Shown here in pieces: positions 16,184 through 25,099 of a DNA stretch of 64,000 nt. Every line of letters begins with the position of its first letter. The first letter of the stretch is position 1. The translations under genes and the position numbers were made by a program. The notes under the pieces were generated by a model, which made no database searches, had not been told where the DNA came from, and saw only the letters and a program-made list of their open reading frames with translations. The DNA is from Brevibacillus sp042683565. Its GTDB lineage: Bacteria; Bacillota; Bacilli; Brevibacillales; Brevibacillaceae. The DNA lies in assembly GCF_042683565.1 (NCBI RefSeq), contig NZ_JBHUJW010000023.1:1-64000 (forward strand), given 5' to 3'.

Positions 16184-18252
16184 TATGCAAACACGAGCTT
16201 GGAGAAATCGGCGTATGCGTAGATGAGGCGGGAGAGACGGAGCAAAAGTCCCAATCTGTTGGCGCGGACAGCCTGATCTTCCGCCATGACCATCACGGAA
16301 TCGAAGAACGCTTTGATCGGATCGCGCAAAGTAGCCAGCGTAGCCAGCTTCTTGTCCTGGTCCGTCAGGTTCTGCACTTCCTGCTGGACGGACAGGTACG
16401 CCTGATACAGCGCGCGCTCCACGTCTTCCGCAAAGACGGCTTCGTCTACGGCGTCGGCTTCCGCTTTTTGCGCCAGGTTGTTCACCCGGTTGAACTGCTC
16501 CACGATCAGCTTGAACTCCTCGCCTTCGACAGCGGCCATCAACGCTTTTGCTTTTGCCAAAATGTCCGGCACGAAGGACAATTCCGCAGACAGGACAGCG
16601 TCTACCACGTCGTAGCGCACGCCGTTTTCCTGCAGGACGTTTTTCAGGCGAAGGGCGAAGAAATCAACCAGGTCTTTTTTCACTTCGGCTGCCGTCCGCT
16701 TGTTCACGCCTTGCGCAGCGTACGTCTCGAGAGCCGCATCCCACAGCTGCTCCAGGGAAAGCTGCCAGCCCCGCTCCAGCAAAATGGTGACGATCCCGGC
16801 GGCCATCCGGCGCAGTCCGTACGGGTCCTGGGAGCCAGTCGGCACGATGCCGATGGAGAAAATTCCTGTGATCGTATCCAGCTTGTCGGCCAGGCTGACG
16901 ATCGCGCCTTGGGCGGACTTCGGCGTCATGTCTCCGGCAAAACGCGGCAGGTAATGCTCGAACACGCCGTTCGCGACGATGTCGCTCTCGCCTGCTTTAC
17001 GGGCGTAGTCAGCACCCATGATCCCTTGCAGTTCCGGGAACTCCCCGACCATGTTCGTCACCAGATCGAACTTGGCAATCTGGGCGATCCGGTCAACCTG
17101 CTTCGCTTCTTCCTGGCTCACGCCGAGCTTTTCCGCGATTTGCGCTGCCGTCTTGCGCACCCGGCGCACCTTGTCGCCGATCGTGCCCAGTTCTTCGTGG
17201 AAGACGATGGTTTCCAACCGTTTCAGGCAGTTTTCAATCGGCAGCTTCTGGTCTTCTACGTAGAAGAAGCGAGCGTCCGAGAGACGGGCGCGAAGCACTT
17301 TCTCGTTTCCTTTGGCGACATTCTCGAGCGCACGCGCATCGCCATTGCGCACGGTGACGAAATGGTTCAGCAGCTTGCCCTCGGCATTTTCCACCGGGAA
17401 GTAGCGCTGGTGCTCGCGCATGGAGGTCACCAGCACCTCGCGCGGAATGGACAGGAACTCCTCTTCAAACGTCCCGTACAGAGCCGTCGGATATTCCACG
17501 AGGTGCACGACTTCGTCCAGCAGTCCTTCGTCCATCGGAATGGTCCAGCCGTTTTCCTGCTCCATCCGGCGGATTTGCTCGACGATGGCGGCACGGCGCT
17601 CATCCGGGTCGACCATGACGTGCTGCTCGGCCAGCTTGCTCGCGTACTCGGCCGGGTGGTTGATTTCCACTTCGGTTCCGAGGAAACGGTGCCCGCGGGT
17701 GATACGGCCGCTCTTGACACCGGCGATCTCCATGTCGATCAGCTCGTCTCCGAAAAGGGCGACCAGCCAGCGGATCGGACGGACGTATTTCAGATCATAA
17801 GCGCCCCAGCGCATGTTTTTCGGGAAGTTCATGCCAGCGATGACATCGGCGAGCTGCGGCAACAGTTCTGTCGTCGCTTTGCCTGCTTCCGACTTGCGGG
17901 CATGGACGTATTCCACGCCGTTCACTTCTTTCAGGTACAGCTGATCCGGCTCCACGCCGTTGCTGCGGGCAAATCCGAGCGCGGCCTTCGTCCAGTTTCC
18001 GGCTTCGTCCTGGGCGATTTTGCGGGCAGGTCCTTTCGCTTCATCGTTGCGGTCCGGCTGTTTTTCCGCAAGACCGCTCACCAGCACGGCAAAGCGGCGC
18101 GGCGTTTCCATGGACGCGATTTGCTCAAACGGAATCCGCTCGGCTGCCAGCCACTTCTCCACTTTTTCTTTCAGCTGCGCTGCCGCGGCTGCGACGAAGC
18201 GCGCAGGCATTTCTTCCAATCCCACTTCCAAAAGCAGGTCACGCTTACTCAT
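16183..18252 (-). CDS. glyS: glycyl-tRNA synthetase beta subunit
   Basis: 689-aa beta subunit of the alpha2-beta2 bacterial GlyRS; it binds tRNA-Gly and supplies the anticodon-binding DALR-like C-terminal domain. Recognisable segments are LLLEVGLEEMPARFV at the N terminus, the HD-related middle with FPELQGIMGADYARKAGE (~400-417), and RRMAAGIVTILLERGW. ATG at 18252 has AGGAGAGGG 6 nt upstream and overlaps the end of glyQ by 8 bp; an upstream ATG (18258) is too close to that site. Expression is governed by the glycine T-box ahead of glyQ. Confidence 0.98.
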   Translation of the reverse strand: MSKRDLLLEVGLEEMPARFVAAAAAQLKEKVEKWLAAERIPFEQIASMETPRRFAVLVSGLAEKQPDRNDEAKGPARKIAQDEAGNWTKAALGFARSNGVEPDQLYLKEVNGVEYVHARKSEAGKATTELLPQLADVIAGMNFPKNMRWGAYDLKYVRPIRWLVALFGDELIDMEIAGVKSGRITRGHRFLGTEVEINHPAEYASKLAEQHVMVDPDERRAAIVEQIRRMEQENGWTIPMDEGLLDEVVHLVEYPTALYGTFEEEFLSIPREVLVTSMREHQRYFPVENAEGKLLNHFVTVRNGDARALENVAKGNEKVLRARLSDARFFYVEDQKLPIENCLKRLETIVFHEELGTIGDKVRRVRKTAAQIAEKLGVSQEEAKQVDRIAQIAKFDLVTNMVGEFPELQGIMGADYARKAGESDIVANGVFEHYLPRFAGDMTPKSAQGAIVSLADKLDTITGIFSIGIVPTGSQDPYGLRRMAAGIVTILLERGWQLSLEQLWDAALETYAAQGVNKRTAAEVKKDLVDFFALRLKNVLQENGVRYDVVDAVLSAELSFVPDILAKAKALMAAVEGEEFKLIVEQFNRVNNLAQKAEADAVDEAVFAEDVERALYQAYLSVQQEVQNLTDQDKKLATLATLRDPIKAFFDSVMVMAEDQAVRANRLGLLLRLSRLIYAYADFSKLVFA

Positions 18253-19165
18253 TTGCACCCTCTCCTTTCACGGCAGATCCACCAGTCGTTCCTTTTTGCA
18301 GGAGCGGGAAGCCGAGCCGCTCGCGCTCCTTGTAGTAGGTCTGTGCCACTTCGCGGGACAGGTTGCGCACCCGTGCGATGTAGCCGGCGCGCTCCGTCAC
18401 GCTGATGACGCCGCGTGCGTCGAGCAGGTTGAACGTATGCGAACATTTCAGCACGTAGTCGTAAGCCGGGTATACCAGATTTTCTTTCATCAGGCGCTTT
18501 GCCTCTGCCTCGTACGTGTTGTACAGGTTGAACAGCATGTCCACATCCGACAGCTCAAACGTGTATTTGGAGTGTTCGTACTCCGGCTGGAGGAAGACGT
18601 CGCCATAGGTGAAGCCGTTCACCCATTCCAGATCGAACACGTTTTCTTTTTCCTGAATATAGGAAGCCAGACGCTCCAGACCGTACGTCAGCTCTACAGC
18701 GACCGGCTTGCACTCCAGACCCCCGACTTGCTGGAAGTAGGTGAACTGGGTAATCTCCATCCCGTCGAGCCATACTTCCCAGCCCAGCCCCCAGGCTCCG
18801 AGACCGGGGTGCTCCCAGTTGTCTTCGACGAAGCGGATGTCGTGCTCCAGCGGCTCGATGCCGAGCTGGCGCAGGCTGTCCAGATACAGCTCCTGAATGT
18901 TGTCAGGCGACGGCTTCATGATGACCTGGAACTGGTGGTGCTGATACAGGCGGTTCGGGTTTTCCCCGTAGCGGCCGTCCGCCGGGCGACGGGAAGGCTC
19001 TACGTAGGCGACGTTCCACGGCTCCGGGCCGATGGAGCGCAGAAACGTCATCGGGTTGAGCGTACCTGCCCCTTTTTCTACGTCATACGGTTGCACGATC
19101 AGGCAATTTTGTTTCGCCCAAAAGTTTTGCAGCGTCAAAATGATGTCCTGAAAAGTCATTTTCAT
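18245..19165 (-). CDS. glyQ: glycyl-tRNA synthetase alpha subunit
   Basis: 306-aa catalytic subunit of tetrameric GlyRS, a class IIc synthetase. Characteristic sequences are MTFQDIILTLQNFWAKQNC at the N terminus, GAGTLNPMTFLRSIGPEPW (~37-55) and PDNIQELYLDSL near 100, with the ATP-site arginine in EPSRRPADGRYGENPNR. ATG follows GAGGAGGACAGAGC. First gene of the glyQ-glyS operon, 22 bp downstream of the T-box terminator. Confidence 0.98.
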   Translation of the reverse strand: MKMTFQDIILTLQNFWAKQNCLIVQPYDVEKGAGTLNPMTFLRSIGPEPWNVAYVEPSRRPADGRYGENPNRLYQHHQFQVIMKPSPDNIQELYLDSLRQLGIEPLEHDIRFVEDNWEHPGLGAWGLGWEVWLDGMEITQFTYFQQVGGLECKPVAVELTYGLERLASYIQEKENVFDLEWVNGFTYGDVFLQPEYEHSKYTFELSDVDMLFNLYNTYEAEAKRLMKENLVYPAYDYVLKCSHTFNLLDARGVISVTERAGYIARVRNLSREVAQTYYKERERLGFPLLQKGTTGGSAVKGEGANE

Positions 19166-19186
19166 GCTCTGTCCTCCTCAACAAAA

Positions 19187-19420
19187 TAAAAACCTCCCGC
19201 CGCCTACACCGTCTGCATGAGACCGTGTAGGGACGAGAGGATTCTCGCGGTTCCACCCTACTTGGCGAAAAACTTCTTCGCCCACCTTGGAATCAAAAGA
19301 TTGCTCCGGAACGCCCTTCATCAGCTTGGTGACCGGGCTTTCACTCTCCCCGGTTCGCTTGTTTCAGCCAGCGGCCGACTACTCCTTTCCTTCATGGCAA
19401 CATTCGGTATCAAGTTTGGT
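19187..19420 (-). promoter_or_regulatory. glycine T-box riboswitch leader of glyQS
   Basis: The minus strand carries the T-box sequence AGGGTGGAACCGCG at 19246-19259, then a long terminator stem (19187-19240) followed by TTTTTATTTT. Upstream, stem I contains GAAGGAAAGGAGTAG and the GAA-GGC-GTTCCGGAG specifier arrangement; the GGC at 19313-19315 is a glycine codon. Uncharged tRNA-Gly pairing there and with the T-box would favour the antiterminator and raise glyQS expression. The specifier assignment rests on motif position; the rest is unambiguous. Confidence 0.95.
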
Positions 19421-19424
19421 ACTT

Positions 19425-19453
19425 ATAATAGCGAAAAGAAATTCAGATGTCAA
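19425..19453 (-). promoter_or_regulatory. sigma-A promoter of the glyQS T-box transcript
   Basis: TTGACA (19448-19453) and TATTAT (19425-19430) are spaced by exactly 17 bp on the minus strand. The -35 hexamer contains the stop codon TGA of recO, so promoter and coding region share bases. Confidence 0.9.
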
Positions 19454-20217
19454 TTGTTCGTATCCGGCATCGGCATTCGCTCCAATTGTTCCAGAAACGA
19501 GCGACTTTTCAGCCGAAGGTCGAGATGCTCGTCCATGTAGCTGCGCAGGATATGCTTGAGCTGGCTGCGCGTCGCCGGCTTGACCTCGATCTCGCCGAGC
19601 CGCTCCAAATCAAATACCTGGAACAGCCGCAAAAGCTTCCAGGTCGAAGGCGTCACCGTGATGGCATACGGATCGGACGGAAGGCAAACCGGGCACAAAA
19701 GTCCGCCCTGCGACACGCTGATCGCATATGGCTCCCGTTCTGCGCCACAATTTGCGCAAGCGGATAATTGGGGAGAAATTCCGGCCACGCTAAGCATCTT
19801 GGTCTCAAAAATCCGGCAAAGAATTTCGGCATCGCGCCCCTCATCCAGATACCGGAACGTATGGAGCAATAGCTGAAACAGGTACGGATTTGGTTCCCGC
19901 TCGTGTGTGAGACGATCCAGCAGCTCTGCTATGTATGCGGCATAAGCCGTCGCATGGAGGCTTTGCCGCAAATCCCGGAACGATTCCATGATGTCCCCCT
20001 GGGAAAGATCAGGCATACCGCTGCCGGGTCCTGCCTTGCACAAATAGTATCCGTGTGAAAACAGCTGGGAGACGGCGGCCAGACGGCTCTTGGTCTTTTT
20101 GGCACCACGCGCCATGATGCCCAGTTTGCCGTGCTCCCGGGTAAACAACGTCACCACTTTGCTGGACTCCCCATAGTCCACGCTGCGGATGACAATTCCT
20201 TCCCACTTTACAAGCAT
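19450..20217 (-). CDS. recO: DNA repair protein RecO
   Basis: 255-aa recombination mediator that loads RecA on SSB-coated DNA with RecR. N-terminal OB fold (VKWEGIVIRSVDYGESSKVV, residues 3-22, given in part) and a C-terminal zinc site formed by ACANCGAE and LLCPVCLP cysteine pairs (~148-178). Length is normal. Its start codon overlaps the stop of yqzL by 10 bp, so the two are coupled, and its stop lies inside the glyQS promoter. Confidence 0.96.
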   Translation of the reverse strand: MLVKWEGIVIRSVDYGESSKVVTLFTREHGKLGIMARGAKKTKSRLAAVSQLFSHGYYLCKAGPGSGMPDLSQGDIMESFRDLRQSLHATAYAAYIAELLDRLTHEREPNPYLFQLLLHTFRYLDEGRDAEILCRIFETKMLSVAGISPQLSACANCGAEREPYAISVSQGGLLCPVCLPSDPYAITVTPSTWKLLRLFQVFDLERLGEIEVKPATRSQLKHILRSYMDEHLDLRLKSRSFLEQLERMPMPDTNN

Positions 20218-20363
20218 GCCTGCGAGTCACCCAATTCTTCCTGGGCGAGATCAAAGGAGGCCTCCTCGTCAGCACCATCCATTTGACGGTGATCCCGGTA
20301 GAGAAGGTAAGCATGGATGTCACCGGTTGAAGCGAAAACTCTCCAAGAAAAGTCACGAAGCAT
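20208..20363 (-). CDS. yqzL: YqzL family small protein
   Basis: 51-aa protein starting MLRDFSWRVFASTGDIHAYL. The W-x-FxxTG-xxxxYLLY pattern near the N terminus and the acidic C terminus match the YqzL family found between era and recO in Bacillus. ATG at 20363 follows AGGAAAGGATG. The last 10 bases overlap recO. Function unknown; position alone suggests cotranscription with recO. It is short enough to be missed by simple ORF scans. Confidence 0.85.
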   Translation of the reverse strand: MLRDFSWRVFASTGDIHAYLLYRDHRQMDGADEEASFDLAQEELGDSQACL

Positions 20364-20465
20364 GGAGCATCATCCTTTCCTGTATCGGGTCAATCCACTT
20401 CCTTCTTAGAATCACCTTTGCCCGTTATTCTATCCCTTGGAAAAATTAACACGTAGGCGCAAAAC

Positions 20466-21383
20466 CTACTCCTCGTCGTAAAAACCGAAGTTGCGCAGCA
20501 TCCGCTCCTGGTTGCGCCAGTCCTTTTTCACCTTGATCCACAGCTCCAAAAAGACCTTGTCGCCCATCAAGAGCTCGATGTCCTTGCGCGCCCGGCGGCC
20601 GATCTCCTTGAGCATCTGTCCTTTTTCCCCGATCAGGATTCCGCGCTGCGAGTCGCGCTCGACGTAAATGGCCGCGTAGATGTACAGCGTCTTGCCGTTC
20701 TCTCCGCGCTTCATTTCCTCGACGACGACCGCGATGGAGTGCGGCACTTCTTCGCGCGTCAGATGCAGCACTTTTTCCCGGATCAGCTCGGCCACGACGA
20801 AGCGCTCCGGATGGTCCGTCACCTGATCGGCCGGGTAGAACATCGGGCCTTCTTCCATCTCGTCAAAAATGGCTTTGGTCAGAGCGCCGGTGTTGTTGCC
20901 CTCGAGCGCGGAAATCGGGATGATCTGCTTGAAATCGTACAGCTTGCGGTAGTCGTCAATGATCGGCAAAAGCGCCTCCGGGTGCACCTTGTCAATCTTG
21001 TTGATGACCAGAAACACCGGCGTCCTGACTTGCTTCAACCGTTCGATGATGTACTCGTCGCCCGCCCCGCGCTTCTCTGTCGCATCCACGACGAACAACA
21101 CGAGATCGACCTCGTTCAGCGTATTTTCCGCGACCGTCACCATGTAGTTGCCCAGCTTGGACTGCGGCTTGTGAATGCCCGGCGTATCGAGGAAGATGAT
21201 CTGCCCTGCCTCTGTCGTATGCACCGCCGTAATCTTGTTGCGCGTCGTCTGGGGCTTGTTCGACATGATCGCAATCTTGTGCCCCACGACATGGTTGAGC
21301 AGTGTCGACTTTCCGACGTTCGGCCGTCCCACGATGGAGACGAAGCCGGATTTGAAGCTTTTTTTGGTCTTGCGGTTATCCAC
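20466..21383 (-). CDS. era: GTPase Era
   Basis: 305-aa ribosome biogenesis GTPase acting on 16S rRNA 3' end maturation. G motifs are GRPNVGKST (G1, ~20-28), DTPG (G3) and NKID (G4); a C-terminal KH domain contains GILIGEKGQMLKEIG (~245-260). Start is GTG at 21383, 6 nt after AAGGAGG; it overlaps the cdd stop by 8 bp. Longer in-frame ATG at 21443 would add an unrelated segment inside cdd. Conserved cdd-era order. Confidence 0.97.
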   Translation of the reverse strand: MDNRKTKKSFKSGFVSIVGRPNVGKSTLLNHVVGHKIAIMSNKPQTTRNKITAVHTTEAGQIIFLDTPGIHKPQSKLGNYMVTVAENTLNEVDLVLFVVDATEKRGAGDEYIIERLKQVRTPVFLVINKIDKVHPEALLPIIDDYRKLYDFKQIIPISALEGNNTGALTKAIFDEMEEGPMFYPADQVTDHPERFVVAELIREKVLHLTREEVPHSIAVVVEEMKRGENGKTLYIYAAIYVERDSQRGILIGEKGQMLKEIGRRARKDIELLMGDKVFLELWIKVKKDWRNQERMLRNFGFYDEE

Positions 21384-21774
21384 GTAAATCCTCCTTGGCA
21401 AACGCCCCTGGGAGCAGGGCGGATACTGTCGTTTCCCAAACATCGCCGCTCAGGTTGGTCAAATAGACTGGCATGTCCGGCGGGCACAGTTCGGCCATCA
21501 CTTGCCGGCACGCGCCGCATGGAGACACCGCTTTCGGGGTATCAGCAGCAACGGCCAGCGCCTTGAACTGTTTGTCCCCTTCGGAATACGCCTTGAAAAG
21601 GGCCGTGCGCTCTGCGCAGTTGCACAAGGAATAAGCGGCGTTTTCGATATTGCCCCCCAGGTAGACCTTGCCTTCCTCCGTCAGCAGGGCAGCCCCGACC
21701 TGAAAATTGGAATACGGCACATAGGCCAGCTTCCGCGCTTCGATCGCCTGCTGCAGCAACGCTTGTTTATCCAT
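21376..21774 (-). CDS. cdd: cytidine deaminase
   Basis: 132-aa homotetrameric enzyme converting cytidine and deoxycytidine to uridine forms. Zinc ligands lie in NCAERTAL (Cys with catalytic Glu, ~52-59) and PCGACRQVM (~85-93). The start MDKQALLQQAI at 21774 aligns with other Firmicute Cdd proteins; ATGs at 21783 and 21780 are nearer the AGGTGG site, so the start is uncertain by a few residues. Part of the cdd-era unit; it overlaps era. Confidence 0.95.
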   Translation of the reverse strand: MDKQALLQQAIEARKLAYVPYSNFQVGAALLTEEGKVYLGGNIENAAYSLCNCAERTALFKAYSEGDKQFKALAVAADTPKAVSPCGACRQVMAELCPPDMPVYLTNLSGDVWETTVSALLPGAFAKEDLRG

Positions 21775-21945
21775 TCTCATCATTCCACCTATCGTTATTC
21801 TCTAATAGCGCTTAGCGGAATCTTTGTCCGCACAGACACCAAGAGACCAGGCTTCTCTCGTCGAGACAGCATCTGGTCCACAGTAGCGTGATTCAACTCG
21901 TTTCAGCACTTTGCCCGGGCGCGAGCCAGACGAGCCGCGCTTGCG

Positions 21946-22329
21946 TCAGGCCAGCAGCCAAGCAGCCAGCTTCTGGTACAGCGGAGGTCCGAAGATCATG
22001 ACCCCGATTACCGCAGAGACGACAGCCGCGACGAGGACCGCCCCGGCGCTCGCATCCTTGGCGATTTTGGCCGTACCGTGCCATTCGGGGGATGCGAGGT
22101 CCACTGCCGCCTCGATCGCCGTATTTACCAGCTCCAGGGCGATCACCAGCGCGATAGAAAAAAAGACCAGCAAAACATCGCTGCGTGGAATGTGCAGCCA
22201 CCAAGCCGCCGCCAGCACGATCACAGCGGCGGCTACGTGGATTTGCATGTTTCGCTGGGTCTTCACCGTATGGACGATCCCTTGCAGGGCGTACGAAAAG
22301 CTGCGCACAAGGCGGTCCCACTCTTTCAC
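21946..22329 (-). CDS. dgkA: undecaprenol kinase / diacylglycerol kinase (DgkA)
   Basis: 127-aa integral membrane kinase with three membrane helices; Gram-positive members phosphorylate undecaprenol for lipid-carrier recycling. The family signature is ELVNTAIEAAVDLASPEWH (~68-86) followed by AKIAKDASAGAVL. Start chosen at GTG (22329), six bases after AGGAG; the ATG at 22335 touches that site and is too close. It begins 10 bp after the ybeY stop, and 160 bp of non-coding sequence separates its stop from cdd. Confidence 0.93.
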   Translation of the reverse strand: MKEWDRLVRSFSYALQGIVHTVKTQRNMQIHVAAAVIVLAAAWWLHIPRSDVLLVFFSIALVIALELVNTAIEAAVDLASPEWHGTAKIAKDASAGAVLVAAVVSAVIGVMIFGPPLYQKLAAWLLA

Positions 22330-22338
22330 GGGCATCTC

Positions 22339-22818
22339 CTACCTCGTCAAGCCGATTTGCTCCAGTACCGCTTCCTGGCGGGAAAACATTTCCTTTTCCT
22401 CTTCTTCGGTGCCGTGGTCGTAGCCGAGCAGGTGGAGAAAGCCGTGGACAGCCAGGAAACCCAGCTCTCGGTCCAGCGAATGTCCGTAGTCTTCCGCCTG
22501 CTCCTGAGCTTTGGGCAGCGAGATGATGATGTCCCCGAGCATGTTCGGAAACTTTGCGAGTTCGCTCTCGTCCATATAAATTTCCATCTCTCCCTCGCCC
22601 GGTTCATTCATGGCAAAAGACAGCACATCTGTCGGCCGATCCACATTCCGGTAGTCGCGGTTCAGTTCGTGAATCCGCTCGTTGCTGACGATTGTGACCA
22701 CGACTTCTCCGTTTACATCCTCCTGGACTGCCGCCGTTTCCAGACATTTGACAATCAGGTTTTGCAGGCGCTCCTCGATCGGCTCGATATCTTCATGAAG
22801 AATTTCAACAGCTAACAC
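22339..22818 (-). CDS. ybeY: endoribonuclease YbeY, 16S rRNA maturation
   Basis: 159-aa zinc-dependent UPF0054 RNase acting in rRNA processing and ribosome quality control. The zinc motif HGFLHLLGYDHGTEEE (~125-140) is intact, and RDYRNVDRPTDVLSFAM (~55-71) is the family signature. Start is GTG with GGAG 11 nt upstream. Lies between phoH and dgkA, the standard phoH-ybeY-dgkA-cdd-era cluster. Confidence 0.96.
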   Translation of the reverse strand: MLAVEILHEDIEPIEERLQNLIVKCLETAAVQEDVNGEVVVTIVSNERIHELNRDYRNVDRPTDVLSFAMNEPGEGEMEIYMDESELAKFPNMLGDIIISLPKAQEQAEDYGHSLDRELGFLAVHGFLHLLGYDHGTEEEEKEMFSRQEAVLEQIGLTR

Positions 22819-22848
22819 GGACGCATGATCTCCTTTATCCGAAACGAT

Positions 22849-23823
22849 TTATCGATATGGATGATCGACTTCTTCCTTGGCGTACGCCTGGATGATTTTT
22901 TGCACCAGGCTGTGGCGGACGACGTCTCCCTCCTGGAAGTGGATAAAAGCAACATCGGAAATCGGGCTCAAAATGCGCTCTGCCTCGCGCAGACCCGACT
23001 TTTTCCCTTTGGGCAAATCCACCTGGGTGACGTCACCCGTAATGACCATTTTGGAGCCGAACCCGAGACGAGTCAAAAACATTTTCATTTGCTCGGGAGT
23101 GGTGTTTTGCGCTTCATCCAAAATGACGAACGAGTCTTCCAGCGTGCGGCCGCGCATGTACGCCAGCGGTGCGACCTCGATCAGACCGCGCTCCATCATT
23201 TTGGCTACCTGTTCATTGCCCAGCATGTCGTACAGGGCATCGTAGAGAGGCCGCAGGTACGGGTCTACCTTTTCCTGCAAATCCCCAGGCAAAAATCCGA
23301 GACTTTCTCCCGCTTCCACAGCCGGCCGGGTCAGGACGATTCGCTTTACCCGCCCGTTTTTCAGCGCGTTAACCGCTGTGACGACAGCCAGATACGTCTT
23401 CCCTGTTCCTGCCGGTCCAATTCCGAAAACGATGTCTTTCTTTTTGATTGCCGATAAATAGTGGCGCTGCCCCAGTGTCTTCGCACGGATGATCTTGCCG
23501 CGCTGGGTGCGGGCGACTTCTTCATCGTACACTTCCAGCAGCTGGGCTGCCTCTCCCTGATTGCTGAGCATCATCGCGTACGAGATGTCGCGTTCAGACA
23601 GTGCCATCCCCCTGCGGATCAACTGCAGCAATATCCCGACCAGTTCGGCCAGCTTATCCACTTCCGGCTTGTCGCCTGAAATGACCAGCTCGCCTTCCCG
23701 CGTCATGATTTTGGCGGAACTGTTTTCTTCGATCAAGGTTAAGTACGCGTCCTGTGGTCCGAACAACAGCAGGGCCTCAGATGCGTCTGCAAACGGGATT
23801 CTTACCTCATCGTGTTGGTGCAA
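22849..23823 (-). CDS. phoH: PhoH-like ATPase
   Basis: 324-aa P-loop ATPase, probably an RNA helicase-like partner of YbeY. Walker A is GPAGTGKTY (~137-145) and Walker B VILDEAQN (~215-222); the N-terminal KH-like segment (VRIPFADASEALLLFG) is present. The start is not ATG: TTG at 23823 lies 11 nt after AAGGAGATGG, while a TTG at 23844 overlaps that site. Thus the exact start is uncertain. Follows yqfD in one unit. Confidence 0.93.
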   Translation of the reverse strand: MHQHDEVRIPFADASEALLLFGPQDAYLTLIEENSSAKIMTREGELVISGDKPEVDKLAELVGILLQLIRRGMALSERDISYAMMLSNQGEAAQLLEVYDEEVARTQRGKIIRAKTLGQRHYLSAIKKKDIVFGIGPAGTGKTYLAVVTAVNALKNGRVKRIVLTRPAVEAGESLGFLPGDLQEKVDPYLRPLYDALYDMLGNEQVAKMMERGLIEVAPLAYMRGRTLEDSFVILDEAQNTTPEQMKMFLTRLGFGSKMVITGDVTQVDLPKGKKSGLREAERILSPISDVAFIHFQEGDVVRHSLVQKIIQAYAKEEVDHPYR

Positions 23824-23862
23824 CAGGCTTCCATCTCCTTGCAACGGTAATCAAAAAATACG

Positions 23863-25077
23863 TCACCGGTTGCCAGCTTCAGCCGGCGGCTGGGTCACTC
23901 CCACGATCGGCTGTTCAACGGCAATATCTTCAATGACGGAAAAATGAATGCTCAAGTAAACTTTACCATTCTCTGTAGTGCTGTGCAAAACTTTTTCGTC
24001 AGAAATCGTCGCATCCTTGCCAGCCTTGCGCAAGATGTCCTCTCTGGCGAAGCGTTTGGCCAGCTCCGTTGCTTCCTGCACACTAAGCCGGTACTGCACA
24101 GGCTCCGTCTCGGAAGCGTGTACCGTCTTCCAGCCAAGCGGGGAGATGAAGCCTGCGTACGAAGGAACAAAGCGCGATTCGGTCTGTTCAGCATGGGCAA
24201 ACGTCTGCTTACTCCAGGGCCATACCTGGACAGCGTACGGCCCAACGAGCAAGTATTGCCGCTCCTGCTTCTCGCCGGTCAGCCGATACATCGTCTGGGT
24301 CAACGGGACGGAGACATCGCTGACGTACCACACTTCGCCTCTCACCTTGCCGCGCGCCGATACGGCCTGCTGTCGCGTTTCGTTGCCGATAATGCCGGAG
24401 ATAAGCACTTGCCCCTTTTCCACGAGTTGGTTGACTGCCACCTGGCTTCGCCCGACTTCCGGCAAAATCGTGGAAATAACGGCCCGCTTCTTGGCCACCA
24501 GATGACGAGGGCTCGTCGGCAAGGGCTTGACCGGCGCATCTTTCTCCACGACCTGCAAGCGCACTTTTGTCCCTTGAATCTCTACGCCCACCCAGGTCAC
24601 TTCAGGCAGCAAGCCCATCAGTTCTTTTTGCATGACGAGCGGTTCTTTTAGTTTGACCTTCCATGCCCCTTCTTTAATCCCGACCTTTTCTGCCGCTTGC
24701 AGCACCTTCTGCGGGTCCATATGGCGCGTGCCGCTGACCTCTACCGTCCAGACGAACGAAGACAGCATGTACAATCCGAGAAAAAAAAGAAACGCCCCGA
24801 TAACCAGTCCGGCCCGCTTGCGCAATCGGATGAGCCAGAACGGCAAGCCCCCCCTGCCTTCCACATGGCTGCGACAGCCTGTCTCCCGAAGCAGCGGACG
24901 CAGTCGGACGTAATCGCGAATGAGAATGTCGCAGCGGGTCAGCTCCTCCCCTACCCGGCGAATATTCCAGATCCGAAATCCATTCCGTATGGCCATATTC
25001 AACAAGCGCTCGAACCGCTTCCCGCGCACCGTGATGGTGACATGGCCGTCCACCCACTCTTTCAGTCCGTTTCGCAT
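23863..25077 (-). CDS. yqfD: sporulation protein YqfD (SpoIV-like family)
   Basis: 404-aa membrane protein needed for spore development in Bacillus. Residues 1-90 form a basic cytoplasmic head (GHVTITVRGKRFERLLN), then a single membrane segment AGLVIGAFLFFLGLYMLSSF near 90-110, then a large extracytoplasmic POTRA-like and beta-rich region. ATG follows GGGGGAAG. It lies 22 bp downstream of yqfC; in B. subtilis the pair is sigma-E dependent. Confidence 0.9.
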   Translation of the reverse strand: MRNGLKEWVDGHVTITVRGKRFERLLNMAIRNGFRIWNIRRVGEELTRCDILIRDYVRLRPLLRETGCRSHVEGRGGLPFWLIRLRKRAGLVIGAFLFFLGLYMLSSFVWTVEVSGTRHMDPQKVLQAAEKVGIKEGAWKVKLKEPLVMQKELMGLLPEVTWVGVEIQGTKVRLQVVEKDAPVKPLPTSPRHLVAKKRAVISTILPEVGRSQVAVNQLVEKGQVLISGIIGNETRQQAVSARGKVRGEVWYVSDVSVPLTQTMYRLTGEKQERQYLLVGPYAVQVWPWSKQTFAHAEQTESRFVPSYAGFISPLGWKTVHASETEPVQYRLSVQEATELAKRFAREDILRKAGKDATISDEKVLHSTTENGKVYLSIHFSVIEDIAVEQPIVGVTQPPAEAGNR

Positions 25078-25099
25078 GCAGCTTCCCCCTTCCTCATTG

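Noticed and set aside
16468..18405. 645-codon plus-strand open frame opposite glyS/glyQ
   Set aside because: Antisense shadow; no ribosome-binding site and no recognisable domain, whereas glyS is unambiguous.
21784..21945. gene in the 160-bp gap between cdd and dgkA
   Set aside because: Short GC-rich sequence with a few weak inverted repeats and no frame with a start site; considered non-coding.
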